A stretch of 64,000 nt of DNA from Fasciola hepatica (Eukaryota > Platyhelminthes > Trematoda > Plagiorchiida > Fasciolidae). The notes beneath the pieces were generated by a model. That model saw only the letters and a program-made list of their open reading frames with translations, was not told the DNA's origin and made no database searches. The stretch is taken from assembly GCA_948099385.1 (NCBI GenBank), contig CANUEZ040000117.1, positions 2,838,001-2,902,000 of the forward strand, given 5' to 3'. Both the position numbers and the translations under genes were made by a program. Shown here piece by piece: positions 45,331-57,391 of the stretch (positions are counted from its first letter, which is position 1; the number at the start of each line of letters is the position of its first letter).

Positions 45331-46920
45331 TCGTACCCTCACTGTCGTAGCCGTTCCAAACACAATAAAAATGTTTGCTGATTTTACGGTTTCATTGTTC
45401 CCGTTCTACCACGGTAGGCTCGCCCAACAACGATTTAATTGATATAACCTATTCTTGTTCCCACATCTCGCGTGCACACTCGGCATCTTTTTTCCTATGG
45501 CCACCGTCATCATTCTACCACCGTTTGAACACCTATCAGTTTCTTCCGTGCCTTTATTGTATCTCGTCAAGAGCCCAATCCGTACCCATGCCCAGTAGTC
45601 GTTAGGACTCGCCTTCTGACATTTGCATCTTTTGCTACCACATTTATTATCCATTCAATTCCACCATATATTTCATGCTGGGCCCCATGAATCCCTCTCG
45701 GTCTCTCCATCAGGGAGGGCCTCGACTGGCATCTTCGGTTCATTCCACTTTTAAGATTGTCTGCAGGCACGCAGCTCTCCAGCTCCACCGTCCCATCCCC
45801 TCCAAACATAGAGCTTACGTAATAAATGTTCCATCTCATGTTTTCTCATCCCGGAACCTCCTTCTTCCTCGGCCCATATGGTGCTCCGCCTGGGGCAAAA
45901 TAATCTATTTATTCATCACTTACCTGCTTCATCTCAGCCATTTCCCCCATCTCCTGTTTTATGGCTTGTTCCCCGTGGAAATCGTTTCTTCGCCCTGCTG
46001 CTTGCTACGTTTCTCCGCGTTCCATTGGTTTTAACAATTGCCACATCTTGAACTTCAACTGCAGTTCCAAACGATATGTTCCACCGATACTGCTGACATC
46101 TATTCTTTAATATACCCATTTCTCTCTTACGTTGTTCACCGTTATAACTGGTGCATTCTTGTACCCCAGTCAGACTCACTTTCCGGTTCCTTCACTCCGC
46201 TTTTAGTCTTCACTTCTACTACCACTAAGAAAGCATAATTTCTAAGTGTTTCCAAACCATCTCCATCGCCATTATCCTGTTGGATCATAATGTACTTTCA
46301 CTTCCTACTGCTCCTCTTATTATCGACCATCATCTCATTATGCACTAACTTCGAGTAAGGTAGTCGAATCATTCCTACCTGCCTCTTCGATCGCTTTCCT
46401 TATCATTCGTTCTCCACGAACCGTTCACCACATTCGACGTCACCTCCATGCCCCTAAGCCCGACGTTCCTTCTTGCAGGCTCAGCAGGTTCCAATTATCA
46501 AACAGATTCCCACAAGTCATGATTTTCCGCTGACATCTCACACTTCATCGTTCATATTGAGCACTATTTCGCTCCACATGCTCCGGTTTTTGACGGCTAT
46601 CTACTCAGCGTAATCCATCTGCCTCTCTTGGATTGCTTCCATTCTGATGACATATATACCTCGTGGCCATTGCATACCAACCTCTCCTAAACATTCCTTA
46701 TGTCTGACTCACTTTCAAGGCACTTTTCGCTCGCTCCATGTTCCACACTGAGTTTCCCAACCCGCTGCTGATCGTTTATTGCAGTGTGGCAATGCGCCAT
46801 TTCTATCCATTCCTTTTCCATGCACACAAATTTCTTCTTCATCGCCTTTTTTAACTCAGCCATTCCAACCATCTTTTGACTCTCCCATGGACTGATCCCA
46901 ACTTTCATCTGTCTTCACCC
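45331..46920. repeat. Pyrimidine-rich block
   Basis: Plus strand is strongly C/T-rich with recurrent TTCCACCG, CCACCGT and TTCCGTTC-like words, similar in texture to 22.5-23.6 and 28.3-29.1 kb. Tandem structure is likely but I could not fix a period. Open frames follow the bias (45675-46034 plus) and show no domain. Confidence 0.4.
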
Positions 46921-48187
46921 GGACCAGTCCGACTCCACCGCCCTGACTTTTGGATTCGCTGTGCACTAATTCCAGTTCGTCAGTGGATCTGATTAAGCTC
47001 CCTCCGCCATTCCCTGGTGTGCGGACTTTTGTCCCACATTAATCTAGGTTGAGTTCATTCATCATACCTTTTTCATACCTTTTTCCTCGTAGTCAAGAAA
47101 TATTTGTCCATGTAATCGTCCGTAACATTTTGCTTATGTGTCTGGTGTGGTTTAGGCCCCTACGAAATAAACTTTTATTATTACCACTCACTGAGTACCA
47201 GGAAGAACGTTGCGAAATACGTTAGGCGACGTGAATAGCTAGCCTCCTGTTGGAGGCCATTATTCTGGTACCTATGCCAGTCACGAATAACTGTCACATT
47301 TAGGGTCACAAGGGGTTGAACTCGGTAAACGAATCATTGGGCAAATGCGATCAATGTGATCAACTTTATTTACACTCAATGGGTTGCTTCCCTGATGCAT
47401 TACGCTAAAATTTGTTAACTTAGGTCGTGTCCAAACCATGAGAGGACAATCATCGACATATCTTTTGGAATACTGATCTGATTCTTCCATGGGTACCTTC
47501 AAAGTTGCCCTCTCAGTGATGGAGACGGAACATCGATGCAAATCGTCTGTTTCTCGTTAGTGATATTAGTTACCATGATTCCATCTCGGTCACAGATAGT
47601 TTTGAACCTTTAAATCCTATTTCATTTAACATCTTGTTATTCTCATTTTACAGCTACATCAGACCGACAAATTTGTGCGCAGCAACTGAACACACGTTAC
47701 CTATTCTGGGATTTTCTATTGATTCTAGTAATGGCCAAACTGGGAGCTTTTTTGAATGCGCTTTTTTGTCACAGAATATGAAAATATTTTACTCCAACTG
47801 GAGACTGTTCAAGGCATTACCATTTTCATATAAATTCAGTAGCAGAAAAAATTGTTTCCCCCAATGAAGAAAACGACTTTCTGTGCAATGCGATGAATAA
47901 ATTGCCGGTAAATCCTGTGTTTAATTCGGTGCGGTAGTATCCCCAGAAACCCTCACCCCTTGTCTGACATAAGGTGGTGACAAATTTCAATGCTGCTGGT
48001 ATCACGTGATATAAAGGGTGACCTGAAAGCCCAACAGATTAGTTCTCATAATGATTCTACGAGGTGATTCGAGTCAAGAAGCTTTTCTTCCTGGCTATGG
48101 ATTTGTTTATCATATGAGTGTCTTTTATGGGATAAACCGTAGAAGTTTCAGAAAAAATACATTTGGTGAAGTACTCCCCCCCCCCGC
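46921..48187. other. Unrecognised end of spacer
   Basis: A directly repeated ACCTTTTTCAT pair lies at about 47067-47090. No domain. Frames at 47281-47541 (minus) and 47634-47867 (plus) are unassigned. Confidence 0.4.
48176..48185 (+). repeat. Poly-C run (10) at inner junction
   Basis: Ten C end two bases before the first base of the right arm (48188). Such a run is a plausible break or slippage site, and also a spot prone to assembly error. Confidence 0.9.
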
Positions 48188-49261
48188 GTGAAAAATCATC
48201 TTGCCGAATGTCAGTGTATATTGTTGTCCATGAACCGCTCAGCGGTCACAGAATCCCAAGGCTTCATTCGCACTGAAGCTGGCGTGATGATTGTCCATAA
48301 ATTAGTTATTGATTACCATCGTTTACCATTAATGCCTATGGACGACCTTGAATAGTGCGATCACTGGTGAAAACAGAATAGCAAAGGTTGTAACGGGTGA
48401 CCTGGCAATGCACGTCTCCAAGATCACCGGCTAATCGTTCGCTCAGTCTGAAGTGAACCTGTTTATCGTTTTTGGACTCAGATGCACATCATTTTTTATT
48501 ACAGGCATGGTGGACCAGCCGAATCGGGCAGGTTATTCGGAGGGAGAAATCCGCATGACTTCAAGGGGCAAAACCAACTGAAAGTGACGCAACAATAACT
48601 TCAAGTTCAGAGCTGATCCGGGGTGGGCGTAATTATTGTCAGAGATTTTCAGGGCCGGGTAGTCGCCGACAGACTCCAGAAGGACCAATCCTTTCGGTAG
48701 CAAATCCAGCAGGTGTATTTGAAGGACACCTGGGCTTTAGGACTTTAACTGACCTCCACTGAGGCTGAATCGCGAACCTAGGACGTTCACGGTGACTCAG
48801 AAGGCTCATAGAGCTAATTGGTTGGCAAGGACCAAGGCACCGAGGTCCGATGTTATCCATGCAGCTATTGTTCAACTCCTGATGGAGCTTATGGCACCTT
48901 CTATGACCTTGATTTCCGGAGTGAAATGAACGAAAATGCTCAACAGCAGTATTTGCTTAAGCCGTCGGTCGCCTCAATCGACAGAGCTGGAATGGAGGAA
49001 CTTGTTTTAGCTCTAGACCCTCTATTCGAGCTCGGCTGTTGCTAGGAGTAATAGAGAGAGTCTTGCAAGTCAAGGTTGACACCCACTTGACCGTTCATCG
49101 GTTGGCCACGACAACTAGTTTTTCCAGTGCCTTCCGACCGCTCCAGTAAGCTGGAGCTTTGCTTTCTTCATCCAACAGATCAGGTAAAACTGACGGTCGA
49201 CAGTAAAGAGTGTGAACACAATGGAATCGCTTTGTGCCTGGTCAGAGAGTAAATGCTTCTG

Positions 49262-50499
49262 AATATAAACGAGGTTGTATCGACCGAGTCAAACAGAACT
49301 CTTCCCTGTCATTTCTGTATGGAGTTCTCATTCGTTAGTGCTCATAGCCCACTTATGAGCTATCTATTTGCATACGACTGGCTGGACAGATACAAACCCC
49401 ATGACAAGGGAACACAGTCATCCAGCCTGTCAAAATGCTTCCGGTTTGTATGAGGTTGCCAAAAATTAAATCAGAGAGATGGAATAGACGCTTGCACCTC
49501 CGCCTCCATGAAGCTTTCCACTCAGTATATAGTCGTTTGTTGCTGACTAATTTTTGTGCTTCTGGCCTGTCTCCGGAAGTTATTGAGTGGGTCCTTATGT
49601 GTTTCATCGATAGAACCTTTCAGGTCGAGATGGAGTATATTATATCCCAGGGAGAGCAGGGCGCTGCTGTATGGTCCACGGTTCAGCCCCTTATCCTGTC
49701 CACCGCACTCACAGCCATCTTGAATTTGGTCTTTTATACCTGTTCTGGACAATTGCGGACGAAGCAAAGTTGGTAGACTCGGTAGAGTAAGATTCTCAGC
49801 GTCGGAAACTGTAAGCGGTGTGAAACCCATCAACAGTGTGGGACTCGCCATTTATTGTCACTAAGTGTGTCCACCCGGTAGACAGCGGAACTATTAGCCG
49901 ACTTGATGTCTTGGCGAGGCTAATGTTGAAGCAGTCGCGAACATAGGGTCGACCATATCGGGCGACCTTTGATCAGGAGTCCGATTTCGCTTGGCTACTC
50001 AAAAGGCCTCCAAGGAGTTTCACATGCTGAAAAAAGTTCTATAATCTGGAAAACCTCCGGTTGCGTTGTGGTTTAACAAAACGCTTATTCGGTTACATCT
50101 GTAGTCTTGTGTTCCGGCTTGTTGGACTTACTTTGCAAGGGGTGCTGAGCTGCTACTGCACTTCCAGCGGTTCGGGAGCCTGAGGGACCTTGACTATGGA
50201 CTTAAACTGAAGGCACTGTACTTGTTGCCTCCCGAGGACGGAAAGAGTAGAAGCGGTGGAAGTAAAACCATCAAGATTACGAACTGATTTGTTGACTGTC
50301 ATTATTTCATTCTTCCAATCGGACAATAAGAAGCCTATTGAAGTTGATGAATAAAACAGTCTCTAGTCACTTGAGAGGAAATTTATTTGCGACCAGTTTA
50401 TTGAGTGGCTTAGACCGGCTTCTGACTGAAGCGAAAACAGCTTCAATTTTTGTCGAATTCAAGCATCGGATGGACAGCAACTGGATTAGTGTTTACTCA
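49262..50499 (+). pseudogene. CR1-like LINE RT and C-terminus in right arm
   Basis: The mirror copy of the left-arm LINE. Frame 49435-49776 carries the DFSKAFD-like AFHSVYSRLLL and GLSPEVIEWV blocks; frame 50338-50679 carries HLRGNLFATS and FKHRMDSNW. Compared with the left copy it has a serine-to-glycine and a glutamate-to-lysine change in the first frame and none in the second. All stops are shared, so the decay precedes the duplication. Confidence 0.8.
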
Positions 50500-53400
50500 A
50501 ACCATCAAATAGGCCTGTGGCCCAGCTGGCTGTTTTATTCCCCTCGGTGGCTTTTGCCATCAATGTGCATGTTGAAACTCCCCGGTTCACTTTCGTCCAC
50601 ACTCCTGAATTTTTCATCGGTTTTGGGCCGTGTACCTCATCTTCGGATCCTCACGTTTCCTACGCCCTTTCTTTGGTAATTTCCGGCTCCTCTTCTCGTC
50701 TTCCGTCACATCAAACCCGCCTACCCTCGCAAATACTGCCCTTGGCAAAGGCATGAAGCCGTCCAAAACCCTGCAGGAGAAAGTGATTTGGGAAGTCTTC
50801 TCGGATTGAAGCACAGTGGGATGTAACTTGTTTCTCTTGCCTCAAACAACTCATCGAAGAAACCTCAGCCATCCCACGTGTTCGGCACCGAGTGATCTGA
50901 GGATTTCACAAAGCGAAATCCCCCGCAAACTTGATAAGCAGCCGTCTGCGCCCTGTGACCTGAATTGAGTTGGCCTAAAGGTTAGGGCCCTTCCGTTGCA
51001 CAACGTGCGTGGCTTAGAAGCTTGCCACAGGACTTCTGGAAGATTTGAAGGAACGAACTGTTTTTTGTTGACACTTTCAGGGAAACGTCACATAACTGGA
51101 CCCGCTTTTGTTTTTCTGTGGCTCTTTATCCTGCTCACCGGCGATGCATGAGGCTAGATGCAGTCAGCATTCGTATCCCCAACCCTAACTTTGTCTCAGT
51201 ATCCAGTGAACTACCGTCTATCTCGCCCGCAGTATTCAGATTGCGACAACAAAGCATCCGAAATTATTTGAAATCAGGACCGGCACCTGCGTATTGCTTC
51301 AGGACTTCAAGACAGACCAGGCAATCAAAGTTTTGCGCCATATTGTGGCTTAAGTCTAACTGGAGCTTGAAAGTACAACTTCCCTACTGGCGACGCAAGT
51401 TATATTTATTCAAGAACCAACTGGTCTTCAAGCACTTTGAAGGGAACAGTGAAGGAAGGTAGAAAAAAGGATGAGCCCATACTATCTTTTGGCAGAAAGT
51501 GGCGATACTCACAATTCCAGCCGGACATAACTCATCTGTCGTTCTTGATGTAAAGCACACCCGGCTTTTGTATCATTCAGCCATTAGCTCTGAGTTTAAG
51601 TAACCCTACATCTTGCACTTTATTCCTTTTCTTCAACGCTTTAGATTTTGAGAACAAAACTTTGTTGCCTTTACTCAGTAGGGGGATAAAGTTTTGTGGG
51701 GCCTTCTGCTTCCGGAGAAGACATTAGTCTGCACTAGAAAGGAGCGAACGAAATTATTCGCTGCATGTCTTGCAACAAATGACTTCACTGGAGGTACAAC
51801 GAGATCTATCCTGGTGACCAGAAGCCTTACGTAGAACTTCGCCGCTTGAGGTGGGCGTGTGTGATCTGCAACACGCAAGCGGCAGTGATATTCCGCCGGG
51901 GAGTTGAGCGTGTTCGATCTGCAAAAGCACAAGAGAAGAAACATTTTCATGAGCCGAAGCTCAGTAAGTGTATCAACGGCACCAACACTTACATTACTCG
52001 AGCAACAATGTGGCGGCTGACGACCTGGCCATTACAGATCTGTGTAAGAATGTGCGCACCACGGCTTTTTAAAGGTTTAAATGAAAAGATCTATCCAACA
52101 GCAGTGAAACGGCAGTCATTCACAGTGGCCAGCTGGAAGGGGAAGCCGGCACGAGGTTGACAAGAGTTAGGGCTGGACCAAAAAGCTTGAGGCTAACCGC
52201 TGTGCGTACGATCTCTGGGCTGCCGGATTACATCATCCAAAGACAGTGACAAGGCAGAATTGAGACCACTCGACCATGGGTTGTGAACATGACAAAGCCT
52301 TTAAACGCGAGGGATGTTACGGCTGGGGTTAAAGAAAGTTCTCCTTCAGAGGGATAGCTGAGCCGGTCCAAAAGCTAACTGAGCAGTGAGGCAGGCACCC
52401 GGGGCACCAAGTAATTAACCTATTGAAGCACACAGATTTAACAAAGCAAGCTTCATCAGAGGGAGTTTTCCGGCTGCCCCATCGATCAGAAGTTCCTAGT
52501 GTTATCGGAAACCCTCGGACCTTCCCGGCGAAATTTGGGAATGCATGATTTGATTGATGAGAATAACAACTATAATATTAATCATCGTTTATTTCGGAGC
52601 AAAAAATAGACAGAAAACGTCGAGAAAACCTGGAGTTATGCAAGGTAAACTAGGGGTAGGTAGAACTAGAGAACAGATGAGAGAGATAAATGAATGCAAA
52701 CCTAGGAATAATGGAGAGAGTTTTAGTGAACCCAGGGATGGATTCAAATATATGCTCGGTGAATTTGAAAGTCAAGATGAGGTAGAGGAACGGAACGAGC
52801 CATGTGGAGGAGATCGGGACGTGTGCGTTTTACATGAGGAGGACTGAAAATCGGCATGAGAACTTATTGGTACGAGAAACGATGAAGAAAAAAAGAAAGG
52901 AGAACGGGAGAAAGGGAGAACGAAAGTTTGAGTTGTATGGCTAAGAGTTATGTAACCTTCAGCTATGCCTCATTGCAACAAATGGACGGTGACAATTTGA
53001 AGACAGGGATCAGCCAATGCAAGACATAAAGAGTGGCTCACATGACAGCAATGGTGCGGACTGATGGAGATACGGTAAATATGAGGCACAGATATGAACG
53101 AAATGGATGCATATCTGAGGGGCAGTGGCATTGTGGTGAGGCAATTGGCCTGCAAGCAGCTGGAGGATTCAGAGAAAATAGGTGGATATATAAAAACATA
53201 CATGAATATATATATATGTATAGGCAGGGGCAAACAGCAATGAAGGGATAGAACACGGAGGTAGCAGTGCTTGTAAGGGACGGGTAGGATTAGACCAAAT
53301 GGCACAGAATAAACTTGACTAGGTCCTGATAAATCTGTCTATGACAGGTGAATACGGGTGATTCAAAGAGAGCGGGAAACGATTTTGGGAGCACAAAAGT

Positions 53401-53681
53401 GACGGCTGTGGGGAAAAGTTGATAAATGAGGGAATATGAAGGAAAAATTGGGAGAAAACATGCAATAATGAACCTGACAATCTGATTATTGCAAGTATGA
53501 CATTTGGGGAAAATCAAAAACGAGTACAGCGTTAATAAATGGATGCACTTTATGTATCAAGAAGATGGCTGTGGAAGTTTCCCGAGAAAGCAGAACAAAC
53601 GAAGAAACAGAGTGGTCGGATTAGTGTAAAATATCAGTAGAAAAATGTGACTTACGTATGAAGAAGAGTAACGCAATGATG

Positions 53682-54052
53682 CAGCATTTGCACCTGTAAG
53701 CCAAATCTTGCAAATCAAGCAACGAGTAGCCAATTCAACGAATCTCAAATCCAGGAAACGATTGATTCGTGGCTTCTACGGTACTAAAATGAAATTCACA
53801 AGGGGCACAATTATATACAAACCTCAAGTGTGCGGCTTAATAGATTCCACAATAAAACCCAAAGGTTCGAATCTCCGTCGCTGATGCACGACGGCCAGAA
53901 ACGGTTCAAGGCCAAATTCGAGTGTCTCACACATATAAACAAGCGTGCAAAAGTGTAGAGTAAGGATGACATTTTCAAAGTAATGTAAATATAGCCAAAT
54001 TTATAAAGCGCGTGGAACACTTGGAGGGATTTCCAGTAATTGTTGCTTACTG
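53682..54052 (-). repeat. Dispersed repeat, right-arm copy with B-box-like motif
   Basis: Mirror of 29210-29580. On the plus strand it has GGTTCGAATCT at 53864-53874, an excellent match to the internal B box of tRNA-type RNA polymerase III promoters, and CGGCTTAATAG at 53833-53843, a fair A-box match. Their spacing (20 bp) is shorter than in tRNA genes. No tRNA cloverleaf forms that I can see. Confidence 0.55.
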
Positions 54053-55471
54053 CAACAGTGAATAACATGAAAGAGAATTGAGAAAGTGGAGGATCAGAAA
54101 GATCAGGTAAGGGCAGATCACATGGCTTGAAGCTGTACTTGAAAATAACAAAGTAACGATGACTTTACATTAGGTGGTGCGTGGAAAATCAAAGTAGCCT
54201 AAAGGAAAACTGAAGGTTCCAGTGGCAAGAAGTATACGAAACAGATGAGAGTACTGACAGAACAGAAACAAGTAAGGGATGAACATTCAGATCAGGTGAA
54301 ATAAGATCAAGACCCAGAGAAAAAAGAGGTACTAAGTCAGTAAAACCTGTGATGGAACAAACATGTGTCCGTCGCTGTTGGGAGAATGAAACAGAAGAGT
54401 TGCGTGCTTGCAGGCGATTGCACAAATGGATTGAGCCACACGTTGCTAATCAGGATACTGCCAAAGAGGAAGATCCACAGAAGAATTACTGATTCCGAGA
54501 TGAAAAATATGGTGGCGGTGGAAAGATAATAAAATTGTTCGTAAAAACTGCAGAGGCGGAAAAGCGAGTACTTATTTGGCGATTGGTCACGGTTACGGAT
54601 GTGCCTGGTGCGTAACGGTGGGAGGTATAAGATGGGCAAAATGATGCAGCAAAATGGCAGCTAGTGAGGTGTGTGATCAAAGAGCTTTATGAGTATATGG
54701 AGGTACGAAGGCAATAGAGATTAGGAGCCGACAAGTGCCACACGGATGGAAAAGGAAATACTTCGGGCTTGGGCGGAGTGAAATTGATAAGGCAAGAGTG
54801 ACATCATGAGTGGGATTGTCATGGTGAGAAACGGTAGGAACAAGGGCGAAATTCATAGGTGTGTATACAGAGGTAGAACGACAAGAAAGAGAGTTGATGA
54901 GAGGGTTGGCAAGAACGATAGATGAGCAAACCGTGGCGGAGGAAACTTGGTATAAGCATGTGGTCTGCAACCGACGAGGATGGATGCGGTAGGGCGGGGA
55001 CGGTTAGAGAGTGCAATCAGCAACCGATGCCTGTGGGTGGGGCTGATCGTGCGCTGGACACCCAACCTGAAACCACTTCATGGAGTAGACACAGGAGGTG
55101 TAATCCACCAGCCTATTTGCGCTCGCACACCACCGCAAACAGCCTACACGCCCGATGTGCGCTGGCCAAAGCGGGGATCCAACCGCGCCTCTCACCGTTG
55201 AGATTGGAGTGAGTGATCACTGATGGTTGTACAGAGGCTGAGAAACCGCGATAGAGGCATATGCTCCAGGGTCTACATGTCGGGCTGTGAGATGTTGGAC
55301 AGCTTAGCCAACGGGAACGGAGAGTGGTAGACGGCCGAACAGCACCATTAGGCTGGTAAACCAACCAGGTAGATAATCAGTTTAGTACCCCAGGTGGTTG
55401 ACCGTCATCGAGGATCAGTGGAAAGGGAAGTGAGATAGAGAAAAGCAGTGTGGGTATGGCCCGGCCGAAGA

Positions 55472-56400
55472 TCACCGGGTGACAGGAGGAAGAACAACAG
55501 TGGAACACTGGTCCCAAAGACAAATGAAAGCCATGGAAACTAAGACTAAAATGGATGCGGATAGGTAAGAGCTAGGAGATTCATTGAGGCGGTTAATGTT
55601 TGACCTGGAGCAGTTTTTCAGTAGAGGAGAAAAATATGTTCCCCATGAAATTAAAAATGAAACGAAGCTGGGGTTTGGGTGAAGGCGGAATCGGCAACGT
55701 CATGACTAGATGTTGAGTTTAGTTATTGAGCCACTCCAAGTGAAATAATTGAGACGGAAGTTTTCAGTCAGAAATCGCAGGGTTGGTGCTGGAAGTATAT
55801 TTGGTGGGACCTGATGTGAAAAAGGGCAACGTGAGCAAAAGGGCTTCATGGAGCTTTGAGTTAATACCCATTATTTTTCTATACGTTGGGAGACAGAAAA
55901 GGTGAAATTCTGGAGGAGAGAGACATGCATGGATCTGTAATCTGATGGGGATTCGCACAAAAATCCAGAATAACGAAACAAGGTACTATGGAATATGGTG
56001 GGGTAGATAGCAAACGGACTAAGGCAAAGCTGGGTCTATGGCCCGTAAGACTTACAAAGGAAACGGTGAAGTTTGGATAACTAAGAGCTGTAAGATTTAG
56101 TGAAGAGGTTGGCATTTGATCTAGGACGATCAATCCGTGGAAGAGAAAAGTAATTTCATCGTGAAATTATGGAAGAGACTTGGCCAGAGGATAGGGGTTG
56201 GGGCAGAATCGGTGACATCATAACTGGATGTTGAGTTCATTTATTGAGCTACACCAAGTGATAGAAATGAGACCAAATTTACGGGTTCAAAATCACAGAG
56301 GTAGTGGTGGAAGTATATGTGATGTGACCCGGTGTGGAATAGAGTCAACATAAGCGAGAAAAATATCGAGAAACTTTGGGTTACTTACCATGCTTGTGCT
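55472..56400. repeat. Tandem repeat, unit about 518 bp, flanking right arm
   Basis: At least two diverged units. TAGATGTTGAGTTTAGTTATTGAGCC near 55.71 kb (first 20 bases TAGATGTTGAGTTTAGTTAT) recurs as TGGATGTTGAGTTCATTTAT near 56.23 kb. GGTTAATGTTTGACCTGG near 55.59 recurs as GGTTGGCATTTGATCTAGG near 56.11. GGAAGTATATTTGGTGGGAC near 55.79 recurs as GGAAGTATATGTGATGTGAC near 56.31. The unit also matches the left flank (27.3-27.79 kb) in reverse complement. Strongly purine-rich. Confidence 0.78.
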
Positions 56401-56412
56401 ATTAATTACAGG

Positions 56413-56480
56413 ACCATTATATGTATATATACATACATCTATATATGTGAGCATGTACTTAGACACATACATGTATAGCT
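56413..56480 (+). repeat. TATG/TA-rich microsatellite
   Basis: Imperfect ATGTATATATACATACAT tract continuing with ACACATACATGTATAG. A similar tract at about 27310-27345 sits at the corresponding far end of the left flank, so both outer flanks may terminate at the same kind of microsatellite. Confidence 0.8.
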
Positions 56481-56663
56481 AGCGTGCCATGGTGCAGTCG
56501 CTGATGTAGTTCCCATAATTTCGTTAGGGTTGGTTTCGTGGCTGCGGAGGTGACGTATCTAAATAGAGGTAATAAGTCTTGGAGCGGATGAGGCATAATG
56601 ACTATCTTTGAGGAGTATCACGGTGGTCTTCCTAAAAATGCGAAGCATATGGAAGGACTTATT

Positions 56664-57230
56664 TCAAAGTGAAGCTGGCAGGATTCGATAAGTCGGTGTG
56701 GGAAAACAGTTATTGGACGCAGATATGTAACTACTTCCGACCAAATCAGAGGCCTCACGAATGGAAAAGTATACGTGATTTCGGACCACCACGGAAAGGT
56801 CTTCAGCAATAAACCGGGCACCCCGCCCATTGTTTGGGGGATCGTGCCCACCCCAAGAGTCTATTATAATAAACAGTGTATCTTGTGAACCGTCATGGCG
56901 AACGATGTAGTGGATGTATCGGTATCTCACATTGAAGTCAAATAACATAAGCTCACGTGGGTGGCTGATGAGGATCCTTATCAGCCACGCCAATAGCAGG
57001 GGACCGTTGATTTTCCAGTTTGCTAACTTCGATACATAGGTATAACCCGAGAGAGCGATCATAATCATCAACCTTAGGTATGCTTTGTATTGCCAGTGTC
57101 CCTTAATCCCATGCCGACATATGGTGGAAGATGGCAAGGTAACTGTCTCGTCTACGTAATGTAAGTGTAATCCAAAGCGGTACTGCATAACGCTTGCCCA
57201 AGTGGATTGGGGTTGGTTTACATTATTCAC
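56664..57230 (-). other. Unassigned 188-residue open frame
   Basis: One of the longest uninterrupted frames in the window and the longest outside recognised retroelements. Rich in I, Y, R and S, no secure domain, no signal peptide, one internal near-palindrome in the DNA (56961-56988). It begins 87 bp to the left of the TA array. Composition is balanced, unlike the purine-rich blocks, so its openness is not explained by bias alone. It might be an exon or a decayed element; I cannot choose. Confidence 0.3.
56961..56988. repeat. 28-bp near-perfect palindrome
   Basis: GTGGCTGATG then AGGATCCT then TATCAGCCAC: the two halves are reverse complements except for one pair (G opposite T, which would still wobble-pair in RNA). 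Centre GGATCC. Confidence 0.9.
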
Positions 57231-57312
57231 ATCACTGCAAACAAAATGGAGGATGCCATAACTCCCGTTTTAAATGTTGGAACTTGAACGGATAATAGTT
57301 TTCCGCTAGAAA

Positions 57313-57316
<4 letters not shown>

Positions 57317-57387
<71 letters not shown>
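57317..57387. repeat. (TA)n microsatellite
   Basis: About 35 uninterrupted TA units. Length in the living genome is likely to vary. Confidence 0.98.

Positions 57388-57391
<4 letters not shown>

Larger units (their letters stand above)
35075..48187. other. Unique spacer between the inverted arms
   Basis: 13,113 bp that is not repeated between arms. It holds three LINE RT fragments (36.56, 38.2 and 43.55 kb), a copy of the dispersed repeat (44.6-45.0 kb) and a pyrimidine-rich block (45.3-46.9 kb). The two inner junctions share no similarity beyond positions 35074 and 48188. Confidence 0.9.
48188..55471 (-). repeat. Right arm of 7.28-kb inverted duplication
   Basis: The reverse complement of 27791-35074 with about 13-15 noticed single-base differences and no net indel. 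Contents mirror the left arm: LINE remnant (49262-50499, plus), unrecognised DNA (50502-52542), microsatellite (about 53182-53222), dispersed repeat (53682-54052, minus), purine-rich DNA (54.1-55.4 kb). Differences are spread along the arm and some runs of over 2 kb (about 50.1-52.9 kb) looked identical. Confidence 0.97.

Noticed and set aside
53833..53890. A true tRNA gene at the A/B-box-like motifs
   Set aside because: Box spacing is too short and no acceptor or anticodon stem pairs.
27791..55471. Reading the two arms as terminal inverted repeats of a giant DNA transposon (Maverick/Polinton-like)
   Set aside because: No polymerase B, integrase, ATPase or capsid gene in the spacer; the arms contain decayed LINE sequence, and the outer flanks remain homologous instead of ending in a target-site duplication.
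27791..55471. Hairpin (missing-adaptor) read artefact as the source of the inverted repeat
   Set aside because: Such artefacts normally give a palindrome with no or a tiny spacer. A 13.1-kb unique spacer and scattered substitutions argue against it, although misassembly is not excluded.
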